Program-made: the position numbers and the translations under genes
NCBI GenBank assembly: GCA_012800855.1
Contig: JAAZIN010000108.1
Span: forward strand, 1 to 39,651
Length of the DNA: 39,651 nt
Reading direction: 5' to 3'
Source: Bacillota bacterium
Lineage (GTDB): Bacteria > Bacillota > Dethiobacteria > DTU022
Notes under the pieces: generated by a model
Database searches by the model: none
Seen by the model: only the letters and a program-made list of their open reading frames with translations
What the model was told of the DNA's origin: nothing
Shown here: positions 1 to 9,214 of the stretch, piece by piece
Layout of the letters: each line of letters begins with the position of its first letter
How positions within the stretch are numbered: the first letter of the stretch is position 1

Positions 1-125
1 GAAACAGATTTGTATGTCAAAGAACGATATCTCCGAAGATACGCTTCAAAACATAACTAAAGGGGTGACATTTTCTCAGTCCATTTCAAGCATTTTTAGG
101 GTGACATTTTCACTGGCCGTTGACA
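1..125. mobile_element. Terminal end of an IS21-family-like insertion sequence; transposase genes lie outside the window
   Basis: Direct repeat GGGTGACATTTTC at 63-75 and 99-111 (36 bp apart), followed by CACTGGCCGTTGACA ending at 125. The reverse complement reads TGTCAACGGCCAGTGAAAATGTCACCC, which resembles the multiple terminal repeats of IS21-type elements. Orientation cannot be determined from this edge. Confidence 0.6.
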
Positions 126-216
126 CCCGTTGATAATGAACTTTTGAGGGCAACTATCCTCCGCGCCCGCCCTCCGGATCAATGCCTTGGTAAAAGAAGC
201 AAACAGGGGGTCGGAT

Positions 217-1200
217 ATGTTCGCCACGTTTACTGCCATTTTCGAAGCCCTGGACGCCATTGAAAAGGAGCTGGGCGAATCGAACAACCCGAAGCAGCGT
301 GAAAAATTAATTGAGACGCTTCTTTCACTGCGCAAAACCATGGACAAGTGCGTGCAGTACTGGCTAAAATTTGAGGAGCGCGTCACCGAAATCCAGGAGC
401 GCTTTGGGCTGACCCTGCCGGATACGCTGCCCCCGGGTTTCCTTGAAGATCTTGAGGACGACGGCATCGAAGGCGAGGCTGGAGCTGCCGCCCCGGCATC
501 CCCGGCCGCCGAGGAAAAGTTTGCCGCTCCGCCGGCGGGAGAAGAGGCGCAGGAACCGGCAATGAGCGAAATTGCGGCCAATGCTTTCCGGCGCGGCCTG
601 GGCTTCTGGGAGCTGGCCATGCTCAAAGAAGCGGTGGAGGAATTTAAAAAGGTGGTGGAGGACGAACCCGACCTGCTGGTGGGGCATATCTGCCTCGGCC
701 TCTCCAGCGCCCAGCTGGGCAAGGTGGAGGAAGCCTTCCGGGAGCTGAAGCTGGTCCTGGCGCTGGATCAGAACAGGTTCATCCGTGCCCTGGCCCTGAA
801 CACGCTGGGCATCATCCTGGCGCAGAAAGAAGATTACCTACAGGCGGAGCATTACTTCAAGCGGGCCGTGGCCGAGGATCCCGAGTTGAAAGAGGCCTGG
901 TTCAACCTGGCGGCAACATACTACAACCTGCGCCGCCACAAGGAGGCGGCGGAGGCCTTTGAGAAGGCCTCTGAGCTGACCGGTGATGACTGGGAAATAG
1001 AGCTCTACCTGGGGCGTTCGTACAGCTACCTGGGGCGGCACAGGGATGCCATCAGGGCGCTGCAAAAAGCCTTCCGCAACAACCCCAATGAGCCGCTCAT
1101 AGCCTTTGAGCTGGGTGTAGTTTACCGGCTGCTTGGAGAAGATGGCCGCGCCCAGTGCTACTTCCATACCACGCGCAAGCTCATGGAGCAGAAAAAATAG
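217..1200 (+). CDS. Tetratricopeptide repeat (TPR) protein
   Basis: ORF with several TPR-like helical repeats (e.g. ALNTLGIILAQKEDYLQAEHYFKRAVAEDPELKEAWFNLAATYYNLRRHKEAAEAFEKA). Start placed at ATG 217 (MFATFTAIFEALDAI); the ORF track extends to 187. Confidence 0.85.
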   Translation: MFATFTAIFEALDAIEKELGESNNPKQREKLIETLLSLRKTMDKCVQYWLKFEERVTEIQERFGLTLPDTLPPGFLEDLEDDGIEGEAGAAAPASPAAEEKFAAPPAGEEAQEPAMSEIAANAFRRGLGFWELAMLKEAVEEFKKVVEDEPDLLVGHICLGLSSAQLGKVEEAFRELKLVLALDQNRFIRALALNTLGIILAQKEDYLQAEHYFKRAVAEDPELKEAWFNLAATYYNLRRHKEAAEAFEKASELTGDDWEIELYLGRSYSYLGRHRDAIRALQKAFRNNPNEPLIAFELGVVYRLLGEDGRAQCYFHTTRKLMEQKK

Positions 1201-1308
1201 GCCCTCTCATCACCCGCCTGAACGGCAGGATTTAAGCTTCCTGTTCACGAAGTCATAAAACTAAACCATGAAAAACCTGGCGCTAGTCCCAGCGAGGAGG
1301 CAGCTGTA

Positions 1309-2130
1309 TTGGACAAGGGATTGAAGATTGCCATTATCGGGGGGTCGGGGGTTTACGGAAACCCCTACCTGGAAGACCCCCGCGAGCTGGTCGTGGAAAC
1401 AGGTTACGGAAGGGCGCTCCTCAGCCACGGCTACTACAAAACCAGGGAGATCTATTTCCTGGCGCGCCACGGCACTGGCCACGCCATCCCGCCGCACAGG
1501 GTGAATTACCGGGCCAACATTGCCGCCTTGAAGAAGCTGCAGGTGGACGCGGTTATCTCCACCGCGGCGACGGGTTCCATGCGGCGGGAAATGGCGCCTG
1601 GCAGCAAGGTGGTCATCGACCAGTTTATCGACTTCACCAAGAACCGCCTGCAGACCTTTTACGAAGGGGGCAGGGAGGGCGTGGTCCACGTGGACATGAC
1701 CGAGCCCTACTGCCCGGAGATCCGCCGCGCCATCCTGCAGGCCGGAAAGGAGCTGGGGGTGCCGCTTTTCGACGGCGGCTGCTATGTCTGCACCGAGGGG
1801 CCCCGCTTCGAAACGCCCGCAGAGATCAGGATTTTTGCCCAGTGGGGCGCCGATCTCGTGGGGATGACCAACGTGCCCGAGGTGATCCTGGCGCGGGAGG
1901 CGGGTCTCTGCTATGCCACCATTGCGCTGGTGTCCAATTATGCCGCCGGCATCGCCGCCGCTCCGTTGAACCAGGACGAGGTTATTGAAGCGGTGGAGCG
2001 GGGCAAGGAGGCGCTGGATCGGCTCCTTTTGGAAGCCGCCGTCGCCGTTAAAGCGGAAAGAGACTGCCACTGCTCCCAAAGCGGCGGGCCCTGGCCGCCT
2101 GAAGGGGAGGTTGGCGGCCGTGGCTCCTGA
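1309..2130 (+). CDS. mtnP: 5'-methylthioadenosine/5'-methylthioinosine phosphorylase family protein (PNP/MTAP family 2)
   Basis: IIGGSGVYG, ARHGTGHAIPPHRVNYRAN, TEGPRFETPAEI and VGMTNVPE motifs. TTG start preceded by GAGGAGG. The purine-pocket motif SNYAAG suggests 6-oxopurine specificity. Confidence 0.9.
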   Translation: MDKGLKIAIIGGSGVYGNPYLEDPRELVVETGYGRALLSHGYYKTREIYFLARHGTGHAIPPHRVNYRANIAALKKLQVDAVISTAATGSMRREMAPGSKVVIDQFIDFTKNRLQTFYEGGREGVVHVDMTEPYCPEIRRAILQAGKELGVPLFDGGCYVCTEGPRFETPAEIRIFAQWGADLVGMTNVPEVILAREAGLCYATIALVSNYAAGIAAAPLNQDEVIEAVERGKEALDRLLLEAAVAVKAERDCHCSQSGGPWPPEGEVGGRGS

Positions 2131-3178
2131 ACCGCTGCGCACCCTATACTGGGACAATGGTTCCCTCTTCTTACTGGATCAGCGCCTTCTGCCGGGGCAG
2201 ATCTCGTACCTGGAGTGCCGCAGCGCTGCGGAGGTATTTGCTGCCATCCGGGCAATGGTGGTGCGCGGGGCGCCGGCCATCGGCCTCAGCGCCGCCTTCG
2301 GCATGGTCCTGGGGGCGCGGCATCTGGCCGCGGAAGGGTTGTCGGGGCCGGCCTTGCGGCAGCAGCTGGCGGAGATAGCCGCCCGCTTGCGCAGCGCCCG
2401 CCCCACGGCGGTGAATCTCTCCTGGGCCCTCGAAAGAATGGAGCGAAAGCTGGAGGGGGCCGCTGGCCTATCCGGCGCTGAAATCGCCGCCATGCTGGAA
2501 GAAGAGGCCCGGCTGATGCTCCATGAGGACATCTCCATAAATCGCCGCATCGGGGAACACGGTGAGCCGCTTATTCCCGACGGGGCTTCCATCCTCACCC
2601 ACTGCAATGCCGGCGCCCTGGCCACGGCCGGCTATGGGACCGCCCTGGGCGTCATTCGCGCCGCTGTAGCCGCGGGGAAGAGGGTGCATGTCTTTGCCGG
2701 TGAAACCAGGCCCCTGTTGCAGGGGGCCCGCCTTACTGCCCTGGAGCTGCGGCGGGAAAAGATCCCCGTGACGCTGGTTACCGACAGCTGCGCCGGCTAC
2801 CTCATGGCTTCCGGCAAGGTGGACCTGGTCATCACCGGGGCCGACCGCATTGCCGCCAACGGGGATGCGGCGAACAAGATTGGCACCTATACCCTGGCCG
2901 TGCTGGCGCGGCAGCATGGCATACCTTTTTATATTGCCGCACCCTGCTCGACGATTGACCTCTCCCTGGAAGACGGGCAAGGCATGGTCATCGAAGAGCG
3001 CGATCCTTCCGAGGTGACCACGCTGATGGGGCAGCCGATTGCCCCGGCCGGGGTCGGCGCCCTGAACCCGGCTTTCGATGTCACCCCGGCGGAGTTCATC
3101 ACCGCGCTCATTACCGAGCGCGGCGTGCTCTATCGGCCCGGACGGGCCGGGCTGGCGGAGTTAATGGGAAAGGAGTAG
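2120..3178 (+). CDS. mtnA: S-methyl-5-thioribose-1-phosphate isomerase
   Basis: VVRGAPAIGLSAAFG, THCNAGALATAGYGTALGV and TGADRIAANGDAANKIGTY motifs. GTG 2120 has GGGGAGG upstream; overlaps the mtnP 3' end by 11 bp. Confidence 0.93.
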   Translation: MAPEPLRTLYWDNGSLFLLDQRLLPGQISYLECRSAAEVFAAIRAMVVRGAPAIGLSAAFGMVLGARHLAAEGLSGPALRQQLAEIAARLRSARPTAVNLSWALERMERKLEGAAGLSGAEIAAMLEEEARLMLHEDISINRRIGEHGEPLIPDGASILTHCNAGALATAGYGTALGVIRAAVAAGKRVHVFAGETRPLLQGARLTALELRREKIPVTLVTDSCAGYLMASGKVDLVITGADRIAANGDAANKIGTYTLAVLARQHGIPFYIAAPCSTIDLSLEDGQGMVIEERDPSEVTTLMGQPIAPAGVGALNPAFDVTPAEFITALITERGVLYRPGRAGLAELMGKE

Positions 3179-3184
3179 AAGGCT

Positions 3185-4498
3185 ATGGGGAAGATTCTCT
3201 TTACCGGGGCCTGCATCATGGCCATGGACGAAGATAGGCCGGATTACTTTACTGGCGACCTGCTGATAGAAGGCGGCCGCATCGCCGCCGTCAGCGAGGA
3301 AGTGGGGGCCATCGAGAGGTCGCGGGCCGAGCGAGTCATCGAGGGGCGTGGGCTGCTGCTCATGCCCGGCCTGGTCAATACCCACGGCCACGCCGCCATG
3401 ACCCTGTTGCGGGGCTACGCCGACGACCTTCCCCTGCAGGAGTGGCTTGAAGATAAGATCTGGCTGGTGGAAGAAAATCTCACCGGCGATGATGTCTACT
3501 GGGGCACGCTGCTGGCCATCGCCGAAATGCTCAGGGGGGGCACGACCACCTTTACGGACATGTATTTTTTCATGGAGCGGGCCGCCGAGGCCGCCGCGGA
3601 AAGCAAGGTGCGCGCCGTCCTCTCGCGCGGCCTCATCGGCCTCGGCGATGGAGCCGGCAAGGCGCTGCGCGAGGCGGCCGATTTTCATCGCCAGTGGCAC
3701 GGGGCCGCTGGGGGGCGCATCACCGTCACCTACGCGCCGCACGCTCCCTACACCTGCCCTCCCGATTTCCTGCGCCGTGTCATGGAGGAGGCGGACAAGA
3801 GGGGGTGCGCGCTGCAGATCCACGTGGCCGAGACGGCGAGCGAGGTGGAGGACTGCAAGCGCCAATACGGACACACCCCGGTGGGGCACCTGCACCGGCT
3901 GGGCCTCTTCGAACGGCGCGTCATCGCCGCCCACTGCGTCCATCTGGATGAAGAAGACATTGCCATCCTGGCGGAGAAGAAGGTGGGCGTGGCTCATAAT
4001 CCCGGCAGCAACCTGAAGCTGGGCAGCGGCATCGCTCCCGTGGCGCGGCTGCTGGAGGCCGGGGTGACGGTGGGACTGGGCACCGACGGCGCGGCCAGCA
4101 ACAACAATCTCGATCTCCTCGAGGAGATGCGCCTGGCGGCGCTCCTGGCCAAGGGAGAAGCCATGGAGCCCACCTTGATCCCGGCAAAGCAGGCGCTGCA
4201 GATGGCCACCGCCAACGGCGCCACCCTGCTGGGCTTGGAGGGCGTGGGGAGGTTGAAGGAGGGCTATAAAGCGGATCTCATTGCTCTCGATCTAAAGGCA
4301 CCGCATGCGGCGCCCCTTTTCGACCCCCTGGCGCACGTGGTCTATGCGGCGTCGGCGGCGGATGTCCGCTACGTGCTTGTGGAAGGGGACATCCTCGTTG
4401 ACGGGGGCGCCCTGACCAAGCTGGACCTGGAAAGAATAATATATGAATGCAGTCGCCGGGCGGAGCGGCTTACCGGAAGGAGCGCGGAGAGGGCGTAG
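3185..4498 (+). CDS. mtaD: 5-methylthioadenosine/S-adenosylhomocysteine deaminase (amidohydrolase)
   Basis: Amidohydrolase motifs: PGLVNTHGHAAMTLLRGYADDLPLQEWL, HVAET, AHCVHLDEEDI, GTDGAASNNNLDLLEEMR. Confidence 0.92.
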   Translation: MGKILFTGACIMAMDEDRPDYFTGDLLIEGGRIAAVSEEVGAIERSRAERVIEGRGLLLMPGLVNTHGHAAMTLLRGYADDLPLQEWLEDKIWLVEENLTGDDVYWGTLLAIAEMLRGGTTTFTDMYFFMERAAEAAAESKVRAVLSRGLIGLGDGAGKALREAADFHRQWHGAAGGRITVTYAPHAPYTCPPDFLRRVMEEADKRGCALQIHVAETASEVEDCKRQYGHTPVGHLHRLGLFERRVIAAHCVHLDEEDIAILAEKKVGVAHNPGSNLKLGSGIAPVARLLEAGVTVGLGTDGAASNNNLDLLEEMRLAALLAKGEAMEPTLIPAKQALQMATANGATLLGLEGVGRLKEGYKADLIALDLKAPHAAPLFDPLAHVVYAASAADVRYVLVEGDILVDGGALTKLDLERIIYECSRRAERLTGRSAERA

Positions 4499-4501
4499 AA
4501 G

Positions 4502-5299
4502 ATGGCCGAGAACCTGTTGATCACCAATGACGATGGCATCTATGCCGAGGGGATTCAGCTCCTCAGCCAGGTCCTCTTTGACAGCGGCCGCTACAAGCTG
4601 GCCGTTGTCGCTCCCGACCACGAGCGCAGCGCCGTCGGCCATGCCATTACCATGCACCGGCCGCTGCGGGTGGAGCAGGTTTCCTTTCTGCACAACCCCG
4701 CCCTGAGCGGCTGGGCAGTGAACGGAACCCCTTCCGACTGCGTCAAGCTGGCCGTGGAGGCCCTTTTGGAGGAGAGGCCCAGCTTGATCATTTCGGGGAT
4801 TAACCGCGGCAGCAACTTGGGTACCGACGTTCTCTATTCGGGCACCGTTTCCGCCGCCGTGGAAGGGATCATTCTCGGCATCCCCTCGGTGGCGGTCTCC
4901 CTCACGGAGAGGGGCCGTCACGAGGATTACATCTTTGCCGCCGAATTTGTGCGCGATCTCATTCCCCACCTCCTGGAGGAAAAGCTCCCGGCGGGGACGC
5001 TGCTCAACATCAATGTCCCCGCGGACAGGAACGCCGTCAAAGGGGTCAGGGTGACCCGCCTGGGCACGCGGCGCTACCGCAACTGCTTTGACCGGCGCAC
5101 CGACCCGCGCGGCATGATTTACTACTGGCTGGCCGGCGAACTCGTTGAAGGAGAAGAGGAGGAGGACAGCGACGTGTGGGCGGTTCGGGAGGGCTACATC
5201 TCCATGACGCCGGTGCAGTTTAACCTGACCAACGAGGCCATCATTCCCCATCTTGAAAAGATGGTCGCCCGCATGGGCATGAGCGGGCGGCAAAAATAA
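4502..5299 (+). CDS. surE: 5'-nucleotidase SurE
   Basis: N-terminal LLITNDDGIYAEGI, APDHERSAVGHAIT, VNGTPSDCVKLA, SGINRGSNLGTDVLYSGTVSAAVEG. Confidence 0.95.
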   Translation: MAENLLITNDDGIYAEGIQLLSQVLFDSGRYKLAVVAPDHERSAVGHAITMHRPLRVEQVSFLHNPALSGWAVNGTPSDCVKLAVEALLEERPSLIISGINRGSNLGTDVLYSGTVSAAVEGIILGIPSVAVSLTERGRHEDYIFAAEFVRDLIPHLLEEKLPAGTLLNINVPADRNAVKGVRVTRLGTRRYRNCFDRRTDPRGMIYYWLAGELVEGEEEEDSDVWAVREGYISMTPVQFNLTNEAIIPHLEKMVARMGMSGRQK

Positions 5300-5363
5300 C
5301 ACTATGACATGGTTCTAAATGATCTCCCGCAGCCATAGGGAATAAGCAGCAAGGGGTGGTACG

Positions 5364-6797
5364 ATGTCGTTGCTGGAGCGGGAAAGCGCCAACTGCTACC
5401 GCATCCGGCGCCGCGGCAAAATGCGCGTGGATGCGGTGGTTTACCTGAACAGGGAACTGAAGCGCTCCTTTACCGAAGACGAGGCCCTGCAGCAGTTGAT
5501 GGACGCCGCCTCGCTGCCGGGCGTGGTGGAGCCGGTGGTGGGGATGCCCGACATCCATACCGGCTTCGGCCTGCCCATCGGCGGGGTCATGGCCGTTGAC
5601 GCCTCCGGGGGTGTCGTTTCCGCCGGGGCGGTGGGGATGGATATCAACTGCGGCGTGAGGCTTTTGCGCACCAACCTGGAAGCAAAGTTGCTGGATAAGC
5701 CCCTGCTGCGCCAACTGCTCCAGGCCATCGTGGAGCGCGTTCCCACGGGGGTGGGGAAAAGGAGCCGCCAGGCCCCCCTGGTGCGGAAAAACCTGCACCG
5801 CTACCTTGTGAAAGGAGTCCCCTTCCTCATCGAGCAAGGCTTTGGCCGGCCGGAGGACCTGGAATGCATTGAAGAAGGGGGCGCCATGGCGGGAGCCGAT
5901 CCGGCGGCGGTAAGCGACAAGGCCATAGAGCGCGGGGATCAGCTGTCCACCATCGGCGGAGGCAACCACTTCATCGAGCTGGGCGTGGTGGACAGGGTCT
6001 TTGATGGTCATGCCGCCTCCAGGCTGGGCCTGGCCGAGGGTCAGCTCACGGTGCTGATCCATACCGGCAGCCGTGGCTTTGGGCATCAGATCTGCACCGA
6101 TTTTTCCGCGCTGATGTGGAAGACTGCCGCCGAGATGAAGCTGGAGATTCCCACGAAAGGGCTGGCCGCCGTTCCCATCGACTCAGCGGTGGGTAAGCGC
6201 TACCTTGCGGCGATGGCCTGCGCGGTCAATTTTGCCTTCTGCAACCGCCAGTGGATTACCCACGATGTGCGCCAGGCTTTCAGCGCCGTGCTGGGCGGGT
6301 CCGATCGCGATTACGACCTGGGCCTGGTTTACGACGTGGCCCACAACATCGCCAAGTTCGAAGAGGTGAAGGGCAGAAGGCTGCTCATTCACCGCAAGGG
6401 AGCAACGCGGGCCCTGCCGCCCGGCCATCCCAACAACCCACCCCGCTACAGGGAACTGGGCCACCCGGCCCTGATCCCGGGCAGCATGGGCACAGCCTCC
6501 TATGTCATCGTTGCCGGGCCCAAGGTGGAGCGCACCTTCTACTCGGTAAACCACGGCGCCGGGCGCGTGCTCTCGCGAGGGGCGGCAAAGCGGGAGATTG
6601 AAGTGGAAGAGCTGAAGCAGTCCCTGGGCGAGATCATGGTCCTCGGCCGCAACTACCGCGAATACCTGGACGAGGCGCCGCAGGCGTACAAGGATATCGA
6701 GGCGGTCATCGACACCTTTACGGAAATAGACTTTACCCGCCGGGTGGCCCGGCTGCGCCCCCTGGCGGTGATCAAGGGGCAGGGCAAGGAAAGCTGA
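5364..6797 (+). CDS. rtcB: RtcB family RNA-splicing ligase
   Basis: GMPDIHTGFGLPIGGVMA, GMDINCGVRL, GGGNHFIELG, HTGSRGFGHQ and VNHGAGRVLSR motifs. Confidence 0.95.
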   Translation: MSLLERESANCYRIRRRGKMRVDAVVYLNRELKRSFTEDEALQQLMDAASLPGVVEPVVGMPDIHTGFGLPIGGVMAVDASGGVVSAGAVGMDINCGVRLLRTNLEAKLLDKPLLRQLLQAIVERVPTGVGKRSRQAPLVRKNLHRYLVKGVPFLIEQGFGRPEDLECIEEGGAMAGADPAAVSDKAIERGDQLSTIGGGNHFIELGVVDRVFDGHAASRLGLAEGQLTVLIHTGSRGFGHQICTDFSALMWKTAAEMKLEIPTKGLAAVPIDSAVGKRYLAAMACAVNFAFCNRQWITHDVRQAFSAVLGGSDRDYDLGLVYDVAHNIAKFEEVKGRRLLIHRKGATRALPPGHPNNPPRYRELGHPALIPGSMGTASYVIVAGPKVERTFYSVNHGAGRVLSRGAAKREIEVEELKQSLGEIMVLGRNYREYLDEAPQAYKDIEAVIDTFTEIDFTRRVARLRPLAVIKGQGKES

Positions 6798-6871
6798 AAG
6801 GCCCGCTCATACAACCCTTCCTTCAGGCATATACATAGGTGGGAATTTATGGAGAAGGGGAGGGTCTGTTC

Positions 6872-7534
6872 ATGAGGAGGACAGCCCTGCAGCGAAGAAA
6901 GGCCGGCCTTTTCGCCTCGGGCCTGGCCCTGGCCGCGCTCTTTTTCTGCGCCACCATGCTCATCCCGCCGGCAACATCCTCCCGCGGGCCTAAACTCATG
7001 CAAAAAGCGCTGCGCCAGATGGAGCAGCTTGAGAACTACGACCTCACCATTATTGAGAAGACCCCCAAGGACGAGCTTTTATTCAAGGGCCGGGTGGAGA
7101 AGGGCGGCGAGCTCAGCGGCAGCCTGCCCGCCTTCAAGCTTGAAGTCATCTGCAAGGAGAAGCGGCTGCAGGTGAAGTATGAGGGAGATGCGGAATGGAC
7201 CGAGGCGGAAGACCTTGACCTGCAGGGGCTGGCCGGCTTCCTCATCACCCCCTTGGAGCTGCTGCAAGGGCAGGCCTCTTCCTTTCGCCGCGCCGTCCAG
7301 GGCGAGGAGATCCTCCTTGGCGAAACGCCCTGCCAAACGGTATACCTTATTATTCCCCAGCCGGAGCATCTTGTCCAGCAGCTTTTCCCCAGGGTAGACT
7401 CCTCCGGCATCAAGGAAGTGGCCATCGGCGCCGCCCTGGCCGAACCCGACTTAATGCTGAAGCAGCTGCGCATCCTGGTGGAGTTCTCTGGCAGCGGCAG
7501 CATCGAGCGGTGCTACTACATCGACCCGCATTAA
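6872..7534 (+). CDS. Hypothetical exported/membrane-anchored protein
   Basis: ATG 6872 with upstream GGAGAAGGGGAGG. Basic N-terminus plus a hydrophobic segment (GLFASGLALAALFFCATMLI); loosely LolA-like outer region. Confidence 0.75.
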   Translation: MRRTALQRRKAGLFASGLALAALFFCATMLIPPATSSRGPKLMQKALRQMEQLENYDLTIIEKTPKDELLFKGRVEKGGELSGSLPAFKLEVICKEKRLQVKYEGDAEWTEAEDLDLQGLAGFLITPLELLQGQASSFRRAVQGEEILLGETPCQTVYLIIPQPEHLVQQLFPRVDSSGIKEVAIGAALAEPDLMLKQLRILVEFSGSGSIERCYYIDPH

Positions 7535-7618
7535 GGCCTGGCGGTGGCCTGAAAACTCCCACCGATCTCCCCACGTGATTCCCATCTTGAACCCCGTATG
7601 CCGCCAGGGAAATCATTA

Positions 7619-7647
7619 TTGCATCTTTGTGTGATGATGGATAGAAT
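7619..7647 (+). promoter_or_regulatory. Sigma-A-like promoter for the zinc metallopeptidase gene
   Basis: TTGCAT - 17 bp - TAGAAT, about 35 bp upstream of the ATG at 7683. Confidence 0.55.
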
Positions 7648-7682
7648 TTTCTTAACCGGTTAGAATTGCGAGGTGGAGAAAA

Positions 7683-8519
7683 ATGAAGTGGCAGGGCAGA
7701 AGGGCTAGCAGCAATGTAGAAGATCGCCGGGGGAGATCTGCACGAGGGCTGCTGGGGGGCGGCATCGGGACGATTATCTTGCTCGTTGTCGTTACCCTGC
7801 TGGGGGGCGATCCCCTGGATTTGCTGGGCTCCGAGCTGGTGCAGATTGTAACCCCCTACGAGGAGACCGCCGAAGAGAGAGAGCTGAAAGAATTCTCCTC
7901 CGTGGTTTTGGCTGAAACCGAGGATGTGTGGGCGGAGCTGTTTAGCGAGGAACTGGGAATGGAGTACCAATGTCCCAAAATGGTCTTGTATACGGGATTT
8001 GTGGAATCGGCCTGCGGGGCGGCGGATTCTTCGGTGGGGCCCTTCTACTGCTCCGCCGACCAGAAGATCTACCTCGACCTGAGCTTCTATACCGAGCTCA
8101 AGGAGCGCTTTAAAGCGCCGGGCGATTTTGCCATGGCCTACGTCATCGCCCATGAAGTGGGGCATCATGTGCAGTACCTGCTGGGGATCCTGGACGAGGT
8201 CATGGCCCAGCGCAATCGCTTAAGCGAGAAGGAGTACAACAAGCTGCAAGTAAGGCTGGAGCTGCAGGCAGACTATTTTGCCGGCGTCTGGGCCCATTAT
8301 GCCGAACGAGCCAACTTGCTGGAAGAAGGAGATATCGAGGAAGCCCTCAACGCCGCCAGCGCCGTTGGCGACGACCGGATTCAAAAGGAGGCCCTGGGCT
8401 ACGTGGTTCCCGACAGCTTCACCCACGGTACCTCCGAGCAACGAGCGCGCTGGTTTTACAAGGGATTCCAGCTGGGCACCATCAGCGGCGGCGACACCTT
8501 TAACGCCCCGAATTTGTAG
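7683..8519 (+). CDS. YpfJ-type neutral zinc metallopeptidase
   Basis: N-terminal TM segment; VIAHEVGHHVQ zinc site; LELQADYFAGVWAHYA; DSFTHGTSEQRARWFYKGF C-terminus typical of the family. Confidence 0.93.
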   Translation: MKWQGRRASSNVEDRRGRSARGLLGGGIGTIILLVVVTLLGGDPLDLLGSELVQIVTPYEETAEERELKEFSSVVLAETEDVWAELFSEELGMEYQCPKMVLYTGFVESACGAADSSVGPFYCSADQKIYLDLSFYTELKERFKAPGDFAMAYVIAHEVGHHVQYLLGILDEVMAQRNRLSEKEYNKLQVRLELQADYFAGVWAHYAERANLLEEGDIEEALNAASAVGDDRIQKEALGYVVPDSFTHGTSEQRARWFYKGFQLGTISGGDTFNAPNL

Positions 8520-8532
8520 AATCGGGTTATGG

Positions 8533-8556
8533 AAAAGGGCCGGGGGCCCTTTTTTT
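8533..8556 (+). terminator. Rho-independent terminator
   Basis: AAAAGGGCC-GGG-GGCCCTTTT followed by a T run, just after the metallopeptidase stop. Confidence 0.85.
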
Positions 8557-8643
8557 ATGGCTGCCGAACTCGGCAGCTTTCACCTCGGCGCATGCCGCAG
8601 CGCCCCCCGTGACGCCCTTGCTAGGCCAACGTAAGCCCTTCTT

Positions 8644-8672
8644 TCAGAATGCACTAAATAATGCTATAATGC
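8644..8672 (+). promoter_or_regulatory. Candidate promoter for the SCP2-like operon
   Basis: Perfect TATAAT at 8667-8672 with a weak -35 (TTTCAG) 17 bp upstream. Confidence 0.45.
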
Positions 8673-8719
8673 TGATAAAGACGATTATTATGATCAAAAT
8701 GTTGCGAGGGGTGAAGGCA

Positions 8720-9142
8720 ATGGAGGAAATGATCACTTTTGCCGAGGGGGCAGAAGAGGCGGCCCTGGCAACGATGCTGGCGGAAATAATCGAGAGCAAC
8801 CTGGAAAGCGGTGGGCCTAGAACCAGGGCATTCCAAAATTTAAAATCCGCCGTTTATATCAACGCTGCAGATGCCGGCGTGGAAATTACCCTGTTGTTCA
8901 AGAGAGGCCACCTGGAGATTCATGCCGGGAAACCGGTGCGCCCGGACATTTCCATCGAGGCCGATTCGGCCAACCTGCTGGATCTAACCAATTTGAAGAT
9001 CAGGGGAGGGCTGCCCTTCTTTTTCGACGAGACGGGCCGCGGCGTGGTGAAAAAGCTGCTGCGCGGCGAGTTGAAAATAAAGGGGCTCCTGCGGCACCCC
9101 CTGGAACTGGTGCGGCTGACAAAGGTCCTTTCGGTTGCCTGA
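8720..9142 (+). CDS. SCP2 sterol-transfer-like domain protein (small)
   Basis: SCP2-like pattern: VEITLLFKRGHLEIHAG...PDISIEADSANLLDL...LLRGELKIKGLLRHP. ATG 8720 follows GAGGGGTG. Confidence 0.65.
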   Translation: MEEMITFAEGAEEAALATMLAEIIESNLESGGPRTRAFQNLKSAVYINAADAGVEITLLFKRGHLEIHAGKPVRPDISIEADSANLLDLTNLKIRGGLPFFFDETGRGVVKKLLRGELKIKGLLRHPLELVRLTKVLSVA

Positions 9143-9214
9143 TGGGGAACAGAGAGGAAGCGGAAATAAAGCCTCATGGCGCTTATTAATCATGATTCAA
9201 GGAGGTATGGAAGG

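Noticed and set aside
1201-1308. Possible SAM riboswitch upstream of the MTA salvage genes
   Set aside because: No SAM-I/II/III consensus could be recognised; only a short CGCT/AGCG hairpin is present.
8560-8577. Second hairpin GCTGCCG-AACT-CGGCAGC after the metallopeptidase terminator
   Set aside because: Perfect 7-bp stem but only TTT follows; most simply a backup terminator, so not reported as a separate finding.
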